In this document: in pieces, positions 29,301-41,092 of the stretch
Position numbering within the stretch: position 1 is the stretch's first letter
Layout: every line of letters starts with the position of its first letter
Assembly: GCF_003286085.1 (NCBI RefSeq)
Contig: NW_020825338.1
Location: forward strand, 930,001 to 994,000
Length of the DNA: 64,000 nucleotides
Source of the DNA: Drosophila persimilis
Taxonomy: Eukaryota; Arthropoda; Insecta; Diptera; Drosophilidae
Direction: 5' to 3'
Program-made: the position numbers and the translations under genes
Notes under the pieces: model-generated
The model's input: only the letters and a program-made list of their open reading frames with translations
Told to the model about the DNA's origin: nothing
Databases searched by the model: none

Positions 29301-32300
29301 GGATATAGAGCAGTGGAGGGGAGCGGGAAATGACACACTCCCTTTCGGCTGGTCAGCCAGAGTATTTTTGGCATACTAAGCTGGAAAATATTGGGAAGAT
29401 TGGGTTTCCGAGCTTTGGCGACAAAGCAAAGACAAGTTCTCGCAGCAGTCGGCGGTTAAAAAATTCTGGGAGTCAGTAAAGTACATAAATAGCATTAGAA
29501 GAAACAAAGAGACAAACGCCCTTATGCTGAAGTTGGTCTTCTGGATAATAAGCGAGTGGGTTTGCTCGATACAGGAGCTGCTCTGACTTGCATCGGAGGG
29601 AACTGGCCAAAGAATATATTATCAGCAGGAAGCCGTTTAAAAAGGTGCTGTCCAAGGCATGCACCGCTGATGGAAGTCATCAGAAAATAGTTGGTAAATT
29701 TAGGACTAGTATAGAGTATAAAGGTATAAGTAAAGAATTAGATATATACGTAATCCCTTCGTTAAGACAGGATGTTTATTTAGGAATTGATTTTTGGATG
29801 TCGTTCGATCTTTTGCCCCCACCCTTAGAGTTGGCAGAAATATCAGCCGCCACAGAGCAGCACTTTCTGACAGACATTCAGGAATTGAAATTGCAGGGAA
29901 TGGTCCAACGTTTTCCATCATTTGCGACATCGGGTCTCGGGAAAACTTCGGTGTTGTCACACTCAATAGACACTGGAAACGCGAAGCCCGTTAAGCAGCG
30001 TCATTTTCCAGTTTCCCCGGCAATTGAGAAGTTATTGTACACTGAGATTGACAGGATGCTTCAACTAGGAGTGATTGAAGAATCTGAGAGTCCTTGGTCC
30101 TCGCCAGTAGTACTTGTCCGGAAACCGGGAAAAGTCAGAGTTTGTTTGGACAGCAGAAAAGTGAATGAGGTTACGGAAAAAGATGCGTACCCCCTTCCCC
30201 AAATAGATGGCATTCTCAGCCATACCGAAGGCAGTGTTCATAAGTAGTCTCGATCTGAAGGATGCATATTGGCAGATCCCCTTGGATCCGGCATCTAGGT
30301 GTAAAACTGCATTCACGGTTCGAGGGAGGCCCTTGTATTATTATAAAGTCATGCCGTTTGGTCTCTGTAATGCCTCTTAAACCATGACACGCTTAATGGA
30401 TAAAGTCATTCCTGCGTCGCTTAGAAACGAAGTCTTCGTTTATTTGGACGACTTATTGCTGGTGTCAGATACGTTTGAGAGACATTTACTCGTTTTGGAC
30501 ACCGTGGCCTCGCGGATTCGGGAAGCTGGCTTGACCTTAAATATCGAGAAAAGTAAATTCTGTGTGCGCTCTGTGAGATACCTAGGGCATATAATAGGAG
30601 AGGGTGGTATTCGCACTGACCCCGAAAAAGTCTCGACTATTTCGGATTTTCCATTGCCGACGTCGTTGAAAGCGTTGAGAAGCTTTCTGGGATTGGCAGG
30701 ATGGTATCGAAAATTCATTATCAACTTTGCGTCTGTATCCGCCCCGTTGACCGACCTATTAAAGCCGAAGAAAAAATTCGTGATGACAACAGAAGGCAAG
30801 GAAGCTTTTGAGCGGTTAAAGGGCATGCTTTGCAGTGCTTAAAAAGATTCAGAGCCTATGTAGAGGGTCAGGAGTTCACTGTAATTACGGATCACGCCTC
30901 GCTGAAATGGCTCATGTCTCAAAGTGATTTGAATTCGAGGTTAGCGAGATGGGCTTTAAAACTGCAAGGTTTCCGGTTCAGTATCCAACACAGAAGAGGG
31001 AAGCTGAATGTTGTTCCGGATGCCTTGTCCAGGGTCCCATATGACCAAGTGGCTGCAGTGTATTTCAGCAATGGCTTGCTGGTGGACATTGAGTCAGCTC
31101 ATTTCAAATCGGGAGAATATTTGGAACTGATAGAGGGAATTAAGAGCAATATGGCTCAACTGCCCGACCTTAAAATAGTTGATTCTCTGATCTATCGGCG
31201 ATCCGAGCATGTAAAAGGAGACCTTAACGACGCGTTTGCTTGGAAGTTGTGGGTACCCAGGGGGATGGTCAAAGAAGTGCTAAAGAGAGCACACGATGAT
31301 CCGCTGGCTTCCCATGGTGGAGTCCACAAGACACTCGAGCGGATCCGGCGTTATTATTTCTGGCCCGGACTCGTCAATGACGTAAAAGACTACGTGGCAG
31401 CCTGCGAGCAATGTAAAATGTCAAAAGCTCAAAACGCTCCGTTACGTCCACCGATGGGAAAAGCGGCCGAGTCGCAAAGGTTCTTCCAGCGTCTCTATAT
31501 TGATTTCTTAGGTCCGTATCCTAGGTCTCGCAGTGGAAATATAGGAATTTTTATTGTCCTGGACCATTATTCGAAATTTGTTTTCCTCAAGGCTGTAAAA
31601 AAATTAAATGCTGCTGTTGTGCTGAGGTATTTAGAGGAGGAGTTATTCCATACTTTCGGAGTTCCAGAGGGAATTGTATCTGACAACGGATCGCAATTTC
31701 GATCCGAGAAGTTTCAAGGCCTGCTCAGAAGGCATCGAATAACGCACACGCTAACAGCTGTCCACGCTCCCCAAGCCAATGCTTCGGAGCGGGTCAACCG
31801 TTGCTGCCATTCGGTCGTATATTCGCAGTGACCAGAAAGACTAGGATGAGAGTCTTAGCAAAATATGCTGTGCGTTGAGATCGGCGGTTCACTCAGGGTT
31901 AGGATCCACGCCCTACTATATGGTTTTCGGCCAGCAGATGGTGTCTTCAGGCGCAACGTATTCTTTGCTGAGGAAATTGGGGATGTTAGAGGACAAGGCA
32001 GCGACCTTCACACGTGAGGATTCATTGGATATCGTCAGAAAGAGAGCGTGTGAAGTGATGCGGAAGCAATGTGAGCGAAATCGACGGCATAATGACCTGA
32101 GGGCACAGGAAGTATCGTACCAGGTGGGGCAGGAAGTGCTACGGCGAAATTTTAAACAAAGCAATTTTCAAGCCGGCTACAACGCTAAGCTAGGGCCAAT
32201 GTTTCTTAAGGCGCGAGTTAGACGGAAAGTGGGGAACTCGATTTATGAGCTGGAAGATCTGCAAGGAAAGCTCATCGGAAGGTACCACGGGAAGGATATC

Positions 32301-32312
32301 CGGCAAATGTAG
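29301..32312 (+). pseudogene. pol: pol of Ulysses-like element 2, decayed
   Basis: Homologous to 1096-4281 but broken in several places. Protease motif LDTGAA at about 29565-29580. RT starts intact (ESPWSSPVVLVRKPG) to a frame shift near 30230. After DLKDAYWQIPL a TAA replaces Gln at 30378-30380. YLDD is intact at about 30440. At about 30838 an internal deletion removes roughly 80 residues, including the start of RNase H. RNase H resumes with ITDHASLKW, followed by integrase with an HGGVHKT/CEQCK zinc finger, DFLGP and VSDNG. A second shift near 31805 and a TAG for Trp at 31842-31844 follow. The tail ends at 32312 with GKDIRQM. Non-functional. Confidence 0.87.
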
Positions 32313-32373
32313 CGACAAGCCAGTCAGCCTTGTGGATTCCTCAAGGCAGGCAATATCCCCAAGTCTGACTTTG

Positions 32374-32383
32374 GCAGGGGGGA
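32374..32383 (+). promoter_or_regulatory. Polypurine tract, Ulysses-like element 2
   Basis: GCAGGGGGGA just before the TG of the LTR; repeated at 36480-36489 in the duplicate unit. Confidence 0.75.
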
Positions 32384-32386
32384 TTT

Positions 32387-34385
32387 TGTAAGAGGCTTGT
32401 AGCTGAGCTAAGGGCGAAAACTAAATGGACCGCCAACGGCGTTGTATGGGCAGCCATAGTCTCGCTGCTACAGGGGGTTTTGGAGTCAGGGGCTCTAAAA
32501 CGGTGTTCTGAAAGGTTGGCTCCCTCTGGGGGTGAGTTAGCGCTGATGGCAGTTGAAGAGAAAGAGGAGAAAGCGATGACATTCGAACGTCATCCAGCGG
32601 ATCCGACCGGTCTCATAGTGGATGGGAGCGTGTACATCTTCCTTTTGGAATTTGGATGTCGCGCGACCAACATCGCCCCGAACAGGCTCAGCAAAAATCA
32701 TTAAGGAAAAAGTTCCAAAGTCAAGAAAATAATATTGTCAAAGCGCGAGAGGTATCCAGCAGCAGCAAAGCAAAAGTCGCGGGACTAGGAAAACTGAAGC
32801 TAGGTCGGCCACTGGGGCCAAGATTGACGGATTTGGCGCCTAGCAATTTGGGCTGGCAAAGCAGCGGCGCTCCAAGCAGCTGATCCGTCGCAGCACAGAG
32901 AGAGGGAGCAGAGACGCAGAAAAAAATTCTGAGAGGCTCGACCTTCGCGGGCAGCCGGATCGACGTCGGTGAGGCGGCGGCCACAAAGCGGGACGGTCGA
33001 TAATCCGCGATAGCGAAAAGTTCAGCAACCGGCGAAATACGAACGGAGAAAAAAGAGGAAAATCGCTCAAATCCTACCCAAACGTGCCCTATGCCAAATT
33101 AAGTTAACAAGGCCCAATTAAGATCCGCAGTTTACAAAGTGAAGGAAAGTGTTAGTGTGTTGTTGGAATTCAATACTCAGAGCTGCAAGGGTAATGCCCC
33201 AAACAAATAAAGAGGGCGAGCGGAGCCAAAGGTGATGCGCGCATAGGCAGAGAGTGAAAGCGGGGGAGAGAGAGAACACGTAAGCAGCAAAGGCAGAGCC
33301 CAATAGGAGAGCGAGCGAGCTATAAAAACGCTCGCCAGCAACGGAGCCGAAGGGGGCTGGCGATAAGCCGAGAGAAGTAGCATAAGTTAACATAAGAGTA
33401 AGCAGAATAGTACCGAGCAGCAGAACAGCTATTTAAGTTTACATATATATACATAAAAAAGAAATGCAGAAATTAAGAACAGCAGTGAGGGAGCATAGAG
33501 TAGGAAAAGAAGGGCACGAGGAAGAGTGAATATGAAACTAAAACAAATCCATAAATAGATAACCTTCCATGCACAGATCAAAACAAAAAAAATAACAAAA
33601 ACCAATATGTTTATAACCGAAATGCAATAATAATACACCCGAACCCAAAATATCATATTAACTACAGTTTTGCAGCAACCATCAGATAGCGCTTTCGACG
33701 GTGGATCCGCACTAAAAGTGAGTTTATTTACTAGGTGTTTGATCACAATCATTTGGGCATGGAAGAAATTGTCTATGGGTGTTCCGACCAAATTGCCTTA
33801 CCGTTTCGTAGCCCGTAAGAATCAACATTTATATTCTATCTTTAAATTTCAATCTTTACCATGGCACATTTATTCAAATACTAGTTTATAAGTTTACCTG
33901 ATCCTAGTTCAAGGGAACCAGGCCCAGGTAGCCTATGGGAGGGAACATATACCCCGTATTTTTATGTATAATTTAGTTCCAATAAATATCATTATAATGT
34001 TTAACTAACCCCTTCTTATGATCTCCCCTTCCAAGCCCCTGTAGCGCGTGTCGGCACACCAAGGGGTCATGGTCGACAGATAGATGTATGGAATGGCATG
34101 ACCAAGGTAGGGTGGGCAAGGGGTCCTCGAAACAGCTGAGGATCGTCCGTCTGTCTTTTAGGTAATCGTCCGTGTTATGTGGTCATTTGTAGTGAACTTT
34201 GTCCGGTGAAGTGTATGGCTTGTTTTTTTCTTGCACGTTAAATTTAAAATAAAGAAAGTAAAGGGCCTCGGACTATGACAATAAAACAACTCCACCCCCT
34301 TGCCAACGAGCCAGCAGCCGGAAACAATACGTGCCGGTCATAGCCGAGTAATACCATCTCGCCCAAGTACTCGTTACCCATTACA
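32387..34385 (+). mobile_element. LTR of Ulysses-like element 2 (inner copy)
   Basis: 1999 bases from TGTAAGAGGC to CATTACA, no DINE-1. By length and sequence it equals 36493-38491. Followed by ATATTTAACG, the LOA target sequence, so it was the original 3' LTR or its duplicate. Confidence 0.92.
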
Positions 34386-34690
34386 ATATTTAACGTGAGA
34401 TGCATCCCCAACAGCCGTTCCATCGTCTTCAGAAGGAAGGACGATAGACTTATGGGTCTGAAATCTTTGGGGCAGTGTGCGAGGGCTTGCCTGCCTTGGG
34501 GATGAAGACGACTTTGGTATGAAGACAGGTTCCCGGGATATATCCATGGGAGAAGATTCCCTCGTATATCCTTTTGAGCCAATTAGTGGCTTTTTGTCCA
34601 GCGTGAATCAGTTGGGCAGGGATGTCATCTGGTCCCGCAGACTTGTATGGTTTGAAGCTTTTGATTGCCCGGGAAATGTTCTCCTGGCTA
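34386..34690 (-). pseudogene. LOA RT fragment (duplicated piece)
   Basis: Minus-strand RT fingers: KDFRPISLSSFLLKTMER and AIKSFKPYKSAGPDDI. Same as 38492-38796. It ends mid-domain where the second pol copy begins, at the join of the tandem duplication. Confidence 0.85.
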
Positions 34691-36418
34691 GGGCATATAA
34701 TAGGAGAGGGTGGTATTCGCACTGACCCCGAAAAAGTCTCGACTATTTCGGATTTTCCATTGCCGACGTCGTTGAAAGCGTTGAGAAGCTTTCTGGGATT
34801 GGCAGGATGGTATCGAAAATTCATGATCAACTTTGCGTCTGTATCCGCCCCGTTGACCGACCTATTAAAGCCAAGGAAAAAATTCGTGATGACAACAGAA
34901 GGCAAGGAAGCTTTTGAGCGGTTAAAGGGCATGCTTTGCAGTGCTTAAAAAGATTCAGAGCCTATGTAGAGGGTCAGGAGTTCACTGTAATTACGGATCA
35001 CGCCTCGCTGAAATGGCTCATGTCTCAAAGTGATTTGAATTCGAGGTTAGCGAGATGGGCTTTAAAACTGCAAGGTTTCCGGTTCAGTATCCAACACAGA
35101 AGAGGGAAGCTGAATGTTGTTCCGGATGCCTTGTCCAGGGTCCCATATGACCAAGTGGCTGCAGTGTATTTCAGCAATGGCTTGCTGGTGGACATTGAGT
35201 CAGCTCATTTCAAATCGGGAGAATATTTGGAACTGATAGAGGGAATTAAGAGCAATATGGCTCAACTGCCCGACCTTAAAATAGTTGATTCTCTGATCTA
35301 TCGGCGATCCGAGCATGTAAAAGGAGACCTTAACGACGCGTTTGCTTGGAAGTTGTGGGTACCCAGGGGGATGGTCAAAGAAGTGCTAAAGAGAGCACAC
35401 GATGATCCGCTGGCTTCCCATGGTGGAGTCCACAAGACACTCGAGCGGATCCGGCGTTATTATTTCTGGCCCGGACTCGTCAATGACGTAAAAGACTACG
35501 TGGCAGCCTGCGAGCAATGTAAAATGTCAAAAGCTCAAAACGCTCCGTTACGTCCACCGATGGGAAAAGCGGCCGAGTCGCAAAGGTTCTTCCAGCGTCT
35601 CTATATTGATTTCTTAGGTCCGTATCCTAGGTCTCGCAGTGGAAATATAGGAATTTTTATTGTCCTGGACCATTATTCGAAATTTGTTTTCCTCAAGGCT
35701 GTAAAAAAATTAAATGCTGCTGTTGTGCTGAGGTATTTAGAGGAGGAGTTATTCCATACTTTCGGAGTTCCAGAGGGAATTGTATCTGACAACGGATCGC
35801 AATTTCGATCCGAGAAGTTTCAAGGCCTGCTCAGAAGGCATCGAATAACGCACACGCTAACAGCTGTCCACGCTCCCCAAGCCAATGCTTCGGAGCGGGT
35901 CAACCGTTGCTGCCATTCGGTCGTATATTCGCAGTGACCAGAAAGACTAGGATGAGAGTCTTAGCAAAATATGCTGTGCGTTGAGATCGGCGGTTCACTC
36001 AGGGTTAGGATCCACGCCCTACTATATGGTTTTCGGCCAGCAGATGGTGTCTTCAGGCGCAACGTATTCTTTGCTGAGGAAATTGGGGATGTTAGAGGAC
36101 AAGGCAGCGACCTTCACACGTGAGGATTCATTGGATATCGTCAGAAAGAGAGCGTGTGAAGTGATGCGGAAGCAATGTGAGCGAAATCGACGGCATAATG
36201 ACCTGAGGGCACAGGAAGTATCGTACCAGGTGGGGCAGGAAGTGCTACGGCGAAATTTTAAACAAAGCAATTTTCAAGCCGGCTACAACGCTAAGCTAGG
36301 GCCAATGTTTCTTAAGGCGCGAGTTAGACGGAAAGTGGGGAACTCGATTTATGAGCTGGAAGATCTGCAAGGAAAGCTCATCGGAAGGTACCACGGGAAG
36401 GATATCCGGCAAATGTAG
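34691..36418 (+). pseudogene. pol: Second partial pol copy (RT end, RNase H, integrase)
   Basis: Starts inside the RT thumb (GHIIGEGGIRTDPEKV) and repeats all lesions of the first copy: the RNase H deletion at about 34944, the frame shift near 35911 and the TAG at 35948-35950. Shared lesions show that the duplication came after decay. Ends at 36418. Confidence 0.9.
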
Positions 36419-36492
36419 CGACAAGCCAGTCAGCCTTGTGGATTCCTCAAGGCAGGCAATATCCCCAAGTCTGACTTTGGCAGGGGGGATTT

Positions 36493-38491
36493 TGTAAGAG
36501 GCTTGTAGCTGAGCTAAGGGCGAAAACTAAATGGACCGCCAACGGCGTTGTATGGGCAGCCATAGTCTCGCTGCTACAGGGGGTTTTGGAGTCAGGGGCT
36601 CTAAAACGGTGTTCTGAAAGGTTGGCTCCCTCTGGGGGTGAGTTAGCGCTGATGGCAGTTGAAGAGAAAGAGGAGAAAGCGATGACATTCGAACGTCATC
36701 CAGCGGATCCGACCGGTCTCATAGTGGATGGGAGCGTGTACATCTTCCTTTTGGAATTTGGATGTCGCGCGACCAACATCGCCCCGAACAGGCTCAGCAA
36801 AAATCATTAAGGAAAAAGTTCCAAAGTCAAGAAAATAATATTGTCAAAGCGCGAGAGGTATCCAGCAGCAGCAAAGCAAAAGTCGCGGGACTAGGAAAAC
36901 TGAAGCTAGGTCGGCCACTGGGGCCAAGATTGACGGATTTGGCGCCTAGCAATTTGGGCTGGCAAAGCAGCGGCGCTCCAAGCAGCTGATCCGTCGCAGC
37001 ACAGAGAGAGGGAGCAGAGACGCAGAAAAAAATTCTGAGAGGCTCGACCTTCGCGGGCAGCCGGATCGACGTCGGTGAGGCGGCGGCCACAAAGCGGGAC
37101 GGTCGATAATCCGCGATAGCGAAAAGTTCAGCAACCGGCGAAATACGAACGGAGAAAAAAGAGGAAAATCGCTCAAATCCTACCCAAACGTGCCCTATGC
37201 CAAATTAAGTTAACAAGGCCCAATTAAGATCCGCAGTTTACAAAGTGAAGGAAAGTGTTAGTGTGTTGTTGGAATTCAATACTCAGAGCTGCAAGGGTAA
37301 TGCCCCAAACAAATAAAGAGGGCGAGCGGAGCCAAAGGTGATGCGCGCATAGGCAGAGAGTGAAAGCGGGGGAGAGAGAGAACACGTAAGCAGCAAAGGC
37401 AGAGCCCAATAGGAGAGCGAGCGAGCTATAAAAACGCTCGCCAGCAACGGAGCCGAAGGGGGCTGGCGATAAGCCGAGAGAAGTAGCATAAGTTAACATA
37501 AGAGTAAGCAGAATAGTACCGAGCAGCAGAACAGCTATTTAAGTTTACATATATATACATAAAAAAGAAATGCAGAAATTAAGAACAGCAGTGAGGGAGC
37601 ATAGAGTAGGAAAAGAAGGGCACGAGGAAGAGTGAATATGAAACTAAAACAAATCCATAAATAGATAACCTTCCATGCACAGATCAAAACAAAAAAAATA
37701 ACAAAAACCAATATGTTTATAACCGAAATGCAATAATAATACACCCGAACCCAAAATATCATATTAACTACAGTTTTGCAGCAACCATCAGATAGCGCTT
37801 TCGACGGTGGATCCGCACTAAAAGTGAGTTTATTTACTAGGTGTTTGATCACAATCATTTGGGCATGGAAGAAATTGTCTATGGGTGTTCCGACCAAATT
37901 GCCTTACCGTTTCGTAGCCCGTAAGAATCAACATTTATATTCTATCTTTAAATTTCAATCTTTACCATGGCACATTTATTCAAATACTAGTTTATAAGTT
38001 TACCTGATCCTAGTTCAAGGGAACCAGGCCCAGGTAGCCTATGGGAGGGAACATATACCCCGTATTTTTATGTATAATTTAGTTCCAATAAATATCATTA
38101 TAATGTTTAACTAACCCCTTCTTATGATCTCCCCTTCCAAGCCCCTGTAGCGCGTGTCGGCACACCAAGGGGTCATGGTCGACAGATAGATGTATGGAAT
38201 GGCATGACCAAGGTAGGGTGGGCAAGGGGTCCTCGAAACAGCTGAGGATCGTCCGTCTGTCTTTTAGGTAATCGTCCGTGTTATGTGGTCATTTGTAGTG
38301 AACTTTGTCCGGTGAAGTGTATGGCTTGTTTTTTTCTTGCACGTTAAATTTAAAATAAAGAAAGTAAAGGGCCTCGGACTATGACAATAAAACAACTCCA
38401 CCCCCTTGCCAACGAGCCAGCAGCCGGAAACAATACGTGCCGGTCATAGCCGAGTAATACCATCTCGCCCAAGTACTCGTTACCCATTACA
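36493..38491 (+). mobile_element. 3' LTR of Ulysses-like element 2 (outer copy)
   Basis: 1999 bases, TGTAAGAGGC to CATTACA. Followed by ATAT, matching the left target duplication at 19262-19265, and by continuing LOA sequence. Confidence 0.92.
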
Positions 38492-39780
38492 ATATTTAAC
38501 GTGAGATGCATCCCCAACAGCCGTTCCATCGTCTTCAGAAGGAAGGACGATAGACTTATGGGTCTGAAATCTTTGGGGCAGTGTGCGAGGGCTTGCCTGC
38601 CTTGGGGATGAAGACGACTTTGGTATGAAGACAGGTTCCCGGGATATATCCATGGGAGAAGATTCCCTCGTATATCCTTTTGAGCCAATTAGTGGCTTTT
38701 TGTCCAGCGTGAATCAGTTGGGCAGGGATGTCATCTGGTCCCGCAGACTTGTATGGTTTGAAGCTTTTGATTGCCCGGGAAATGTTCTCCTGGCTTAGCA
38801 GGTTCATGATATCACTTGAGGCAACGGCATGAGCCGCGATGTAGTGTGGTCTATTTTCAACGCAGCCGGGAAAGTGGGTGTTAAGGAGAAGATTTAGCGA
38901 TTTAGCTGGACGTTGTCCATGATTGGTCGGCATTCTTCAGGTAGCCCAGAGTGGGTGTGGTCTTCGAGAGAACTTTGCGCAAGCGCGAGGCTTCTGAGTT
39001 ATTCTCAATGTCGCTACAGAACTTACGCCATGAGGCGCGTTTGTCTTTCCTCAGTTCTTTATTGTAAATTGACAGACTGGCCTTGTAATAGGCCCAGTTC
39101 TGCTCAACGTTTTCAGCCTTAGCTTTATTAAAGAGTCTCCGGGAGGCTTTCCGGAGTTCCCTCAGTTCCTCAGTTCTCTCAGTCCCTCTGATTCCACCAT
39201 TCAGGTTTCTTCCGGCCTCTGCACTTGCCAGAGGGGCAGGATTTATCGAACGCCTCATTGCAGGCGTCGGTAAATAGTTCAACAAGATGAGTCGTGGCTT
39301 CCCTGGAAATCTCCTCCTCAGGTGGAGTCTCAGGGAGAACACGACAGAGGTGGTCTGAGTACCGAGCCCAGTTTGTCCGCCTAAGGTTCCGGAATTGAGC
39401 TGGTCTCGGTAGTGAAAAAGAGAATACGGTTTCCACGTACCTGTGGTCCGAGAAGAAGTGCTCTTCCAGGGCCCTCCAGAATACGATATTCCCATGTAAC
39501 TCATGAGAGGCAAGTGTGAGGTCCAGGACCTCCTTGCGGTTTTTAATAATGAAGGTGGGATCACTCCCGCTATTTAATAGGACCATCTGAGTGGTCAGTA
39601 AATAGTTGAAAAGGTACTTACCCCTTTCGTTGGTGTCAGTGCCTCCCCACTGGCAGTGGTGTGCATTGGCGTCGCACCCAACGATTAGGCCGGTGTCCTT
39701 GGCCTCGCAGTCTGTGATTAGCGCCCTGAGCGCCTGTGGAGGCAATCCAAGCCGATTGCCAAGCCTAATACCCCACACAC
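38492..39780 (-). pseudogene. LOA-clade element B, 5' part: endonuclease end and RT start
   Basis: Continues the minus-strand element interrupted at 19265. From 39780 down: endonuclease middle (LIVGCDANAHHCQWGGTDTN), FFSDHRYVETVFSFS with the catalytic histidine present, then KPEWWNQRD and a basic linker, and the RT start with NISRAIKSFKPYKSAGPDD and KDFRPISLSSF. Frame changes near 39180 and 38905. The N-terminal endonuclease third is missing; the sequence changes at about 39780 to a plus-strand non-LTR fragment. Confidence 0.83.
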
Positions 39781-39782
39781 TT

Positions 39783-40795
39783 TACAAAAACCAGAAACAC
39801 ACTATTAGACTTATTTTTTCTTGACAGTCCGGAAAATTGTTACTCTATGATCAACTCACAGTGCCAGGGTATTCAAAACATGACTTTATTTTCATGACCT
39901 ACGACATCAATCCTGACTACCATGACTATGTTACCTTCTATAGAGACTTTAAGAACATTGACCTTAGAAAACTAGACACTGACACTAACATGCTCGACTG
40001 GAAATCAATATATTATATGCCGCCTGTGAATTCTCAGCTTGCCCACCTTCAATCAAATATCGACTATCTTTATAATGAACATGTACCTATCAAGAAAGCG
40101 ACCGTTAGACCAACAGATAACTCCTGGTTCAACCATGAAATAAAAATGGGTATCATTAAACGAAATGACGCCTTTAAAAAGTTTAAAAGATATAAGACTG
40201 AAAGCCACCTTAATATGTACAAAGCATTAAGATAAAATGTAACAAATCTAATCAACTCTGCCAAGACCGCCTTCTACACGCCAAAGTTTAATAACGCGGT
40301 ATGCGGTAAGAAAAAATGGCAAATTATTAAAAATATTGGAATTGGGAAGAAAACACGAAACACTCAAGTTGACATGGAACTAAATGAAATAAATAACAAA
40401 TTTGTGCAGCTAGTTTTACCTGACTTTCCTCCAACCCTTAACTTGGTATCAGTACCCTATCATAACACTGTTCCTAGCTTCAGTTTCTGTTGTGTTAGTC
40501 CGTGTGATGTTCTAGAATCCCTACTTAAGATTAAGTCGAATGCGATCGGACTAGACAAACCCTACATTTCTGAGAATAATTCTCCCCCGAATTTTAATGC
40601 AAGTTACCCACATTTTTAACATAGCCATTACTACATCAACATTCCCTGAAAAGTGGAAGGAGGCCAAAATGATCCCTATCCCTAAAGTAAACTCTCTATA
40701 TTACAGGCCAATATCCATTTTACCGAGCCTATCAAAAGCGTTCGAGGCTTTGGGGGCTGTGCAAATAAATACATTTCTTTCTGAGCATACATTAT
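39783..40795 (+). pseudogene. Non-LTR retrotransposon fragment C (CR1/Jockey-group), unit 1
   Basis: Plus-strand ORF2 piece. It begins in the endonuclease C-terminal part (YDQLTVPGYSKHDFIFMTYDI), continues through the linker (DNSWFNHEIKMGIIKRNDAF), a stop at 40233, and the RT start (KIKSNAIGLD, FPEKWKEAKMIPIPK, RPISILPSLSKAFE). It stops at 40795 at the junction with the minus-strand element. The uninterrupted version is in unit 3 (53104-55437). Non-functional. Clade uncertain. Confidence 0.75.
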
Positions 40796-41092
40796 ATGGA
40801 CGTTGACATGCAATGACTGCATCTATCAAGAGGCGATGCAATTACTGCACCGTCAAGTGGCCCGTGTGACACCAGCAGAAGGCTGTTACGCGCGGATCCC
40901 AGGCAAAACGCAGCCCTCCTCCCGCCCAACCGACCGAGGGGCGCTGCCGCATGACGCGCGGTGCGTAGCCGAACCAAACGCGAGCATGCAAGAAAGATAG
41001 ATATTAGACTAACATTCGAGGAAAATTAGCACTAAACTTATTAAGAAATTAAGCATGCAATAAAATACAAAATACAAATACCACTACAATTA
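40796..41092 (-). other. 3' UTR of element D, copy 1
   Basis: GC-rich in the middle (about 40895-40990). Two related motifs, GCAGTAATTGCAT and GCAGTCATTGCAT, lie near the terminus. No polyadenylate tail. A second copy is at 47461-47757. Confidence 0.55.

Larger units (their letters stand above)
30585..34690 (+). repeat. Tandem duplication, unit 1 (4106 bp)
   Basis: Covers RT end, RNase H, integrase, the LTR and 305 bases of LOA sequence. Repeated at 34691-38796 with very few changes, seen mainly in the RT end (for example AAGCCGAAG against AAGCCAAGG). Confidence 0.92.
34691..38796 (+). repeat. Tandem duplication, unit 2 (4106 bp)
   Basis: Partner of 30585-34690. At the join CT is shared between the two parental sequences (34688-34689), pointing to microhomology-mediated joining or template switching rather than homologous exchange. 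Confidence 0.92.

Noticed and set aside
39783..40795. Fragment C as independent insertions in each array unit
   Set aside because: Borders and lesions are the same in units 1 and 2 and the neighbours repeat with the same spacing; duplication explains this better.
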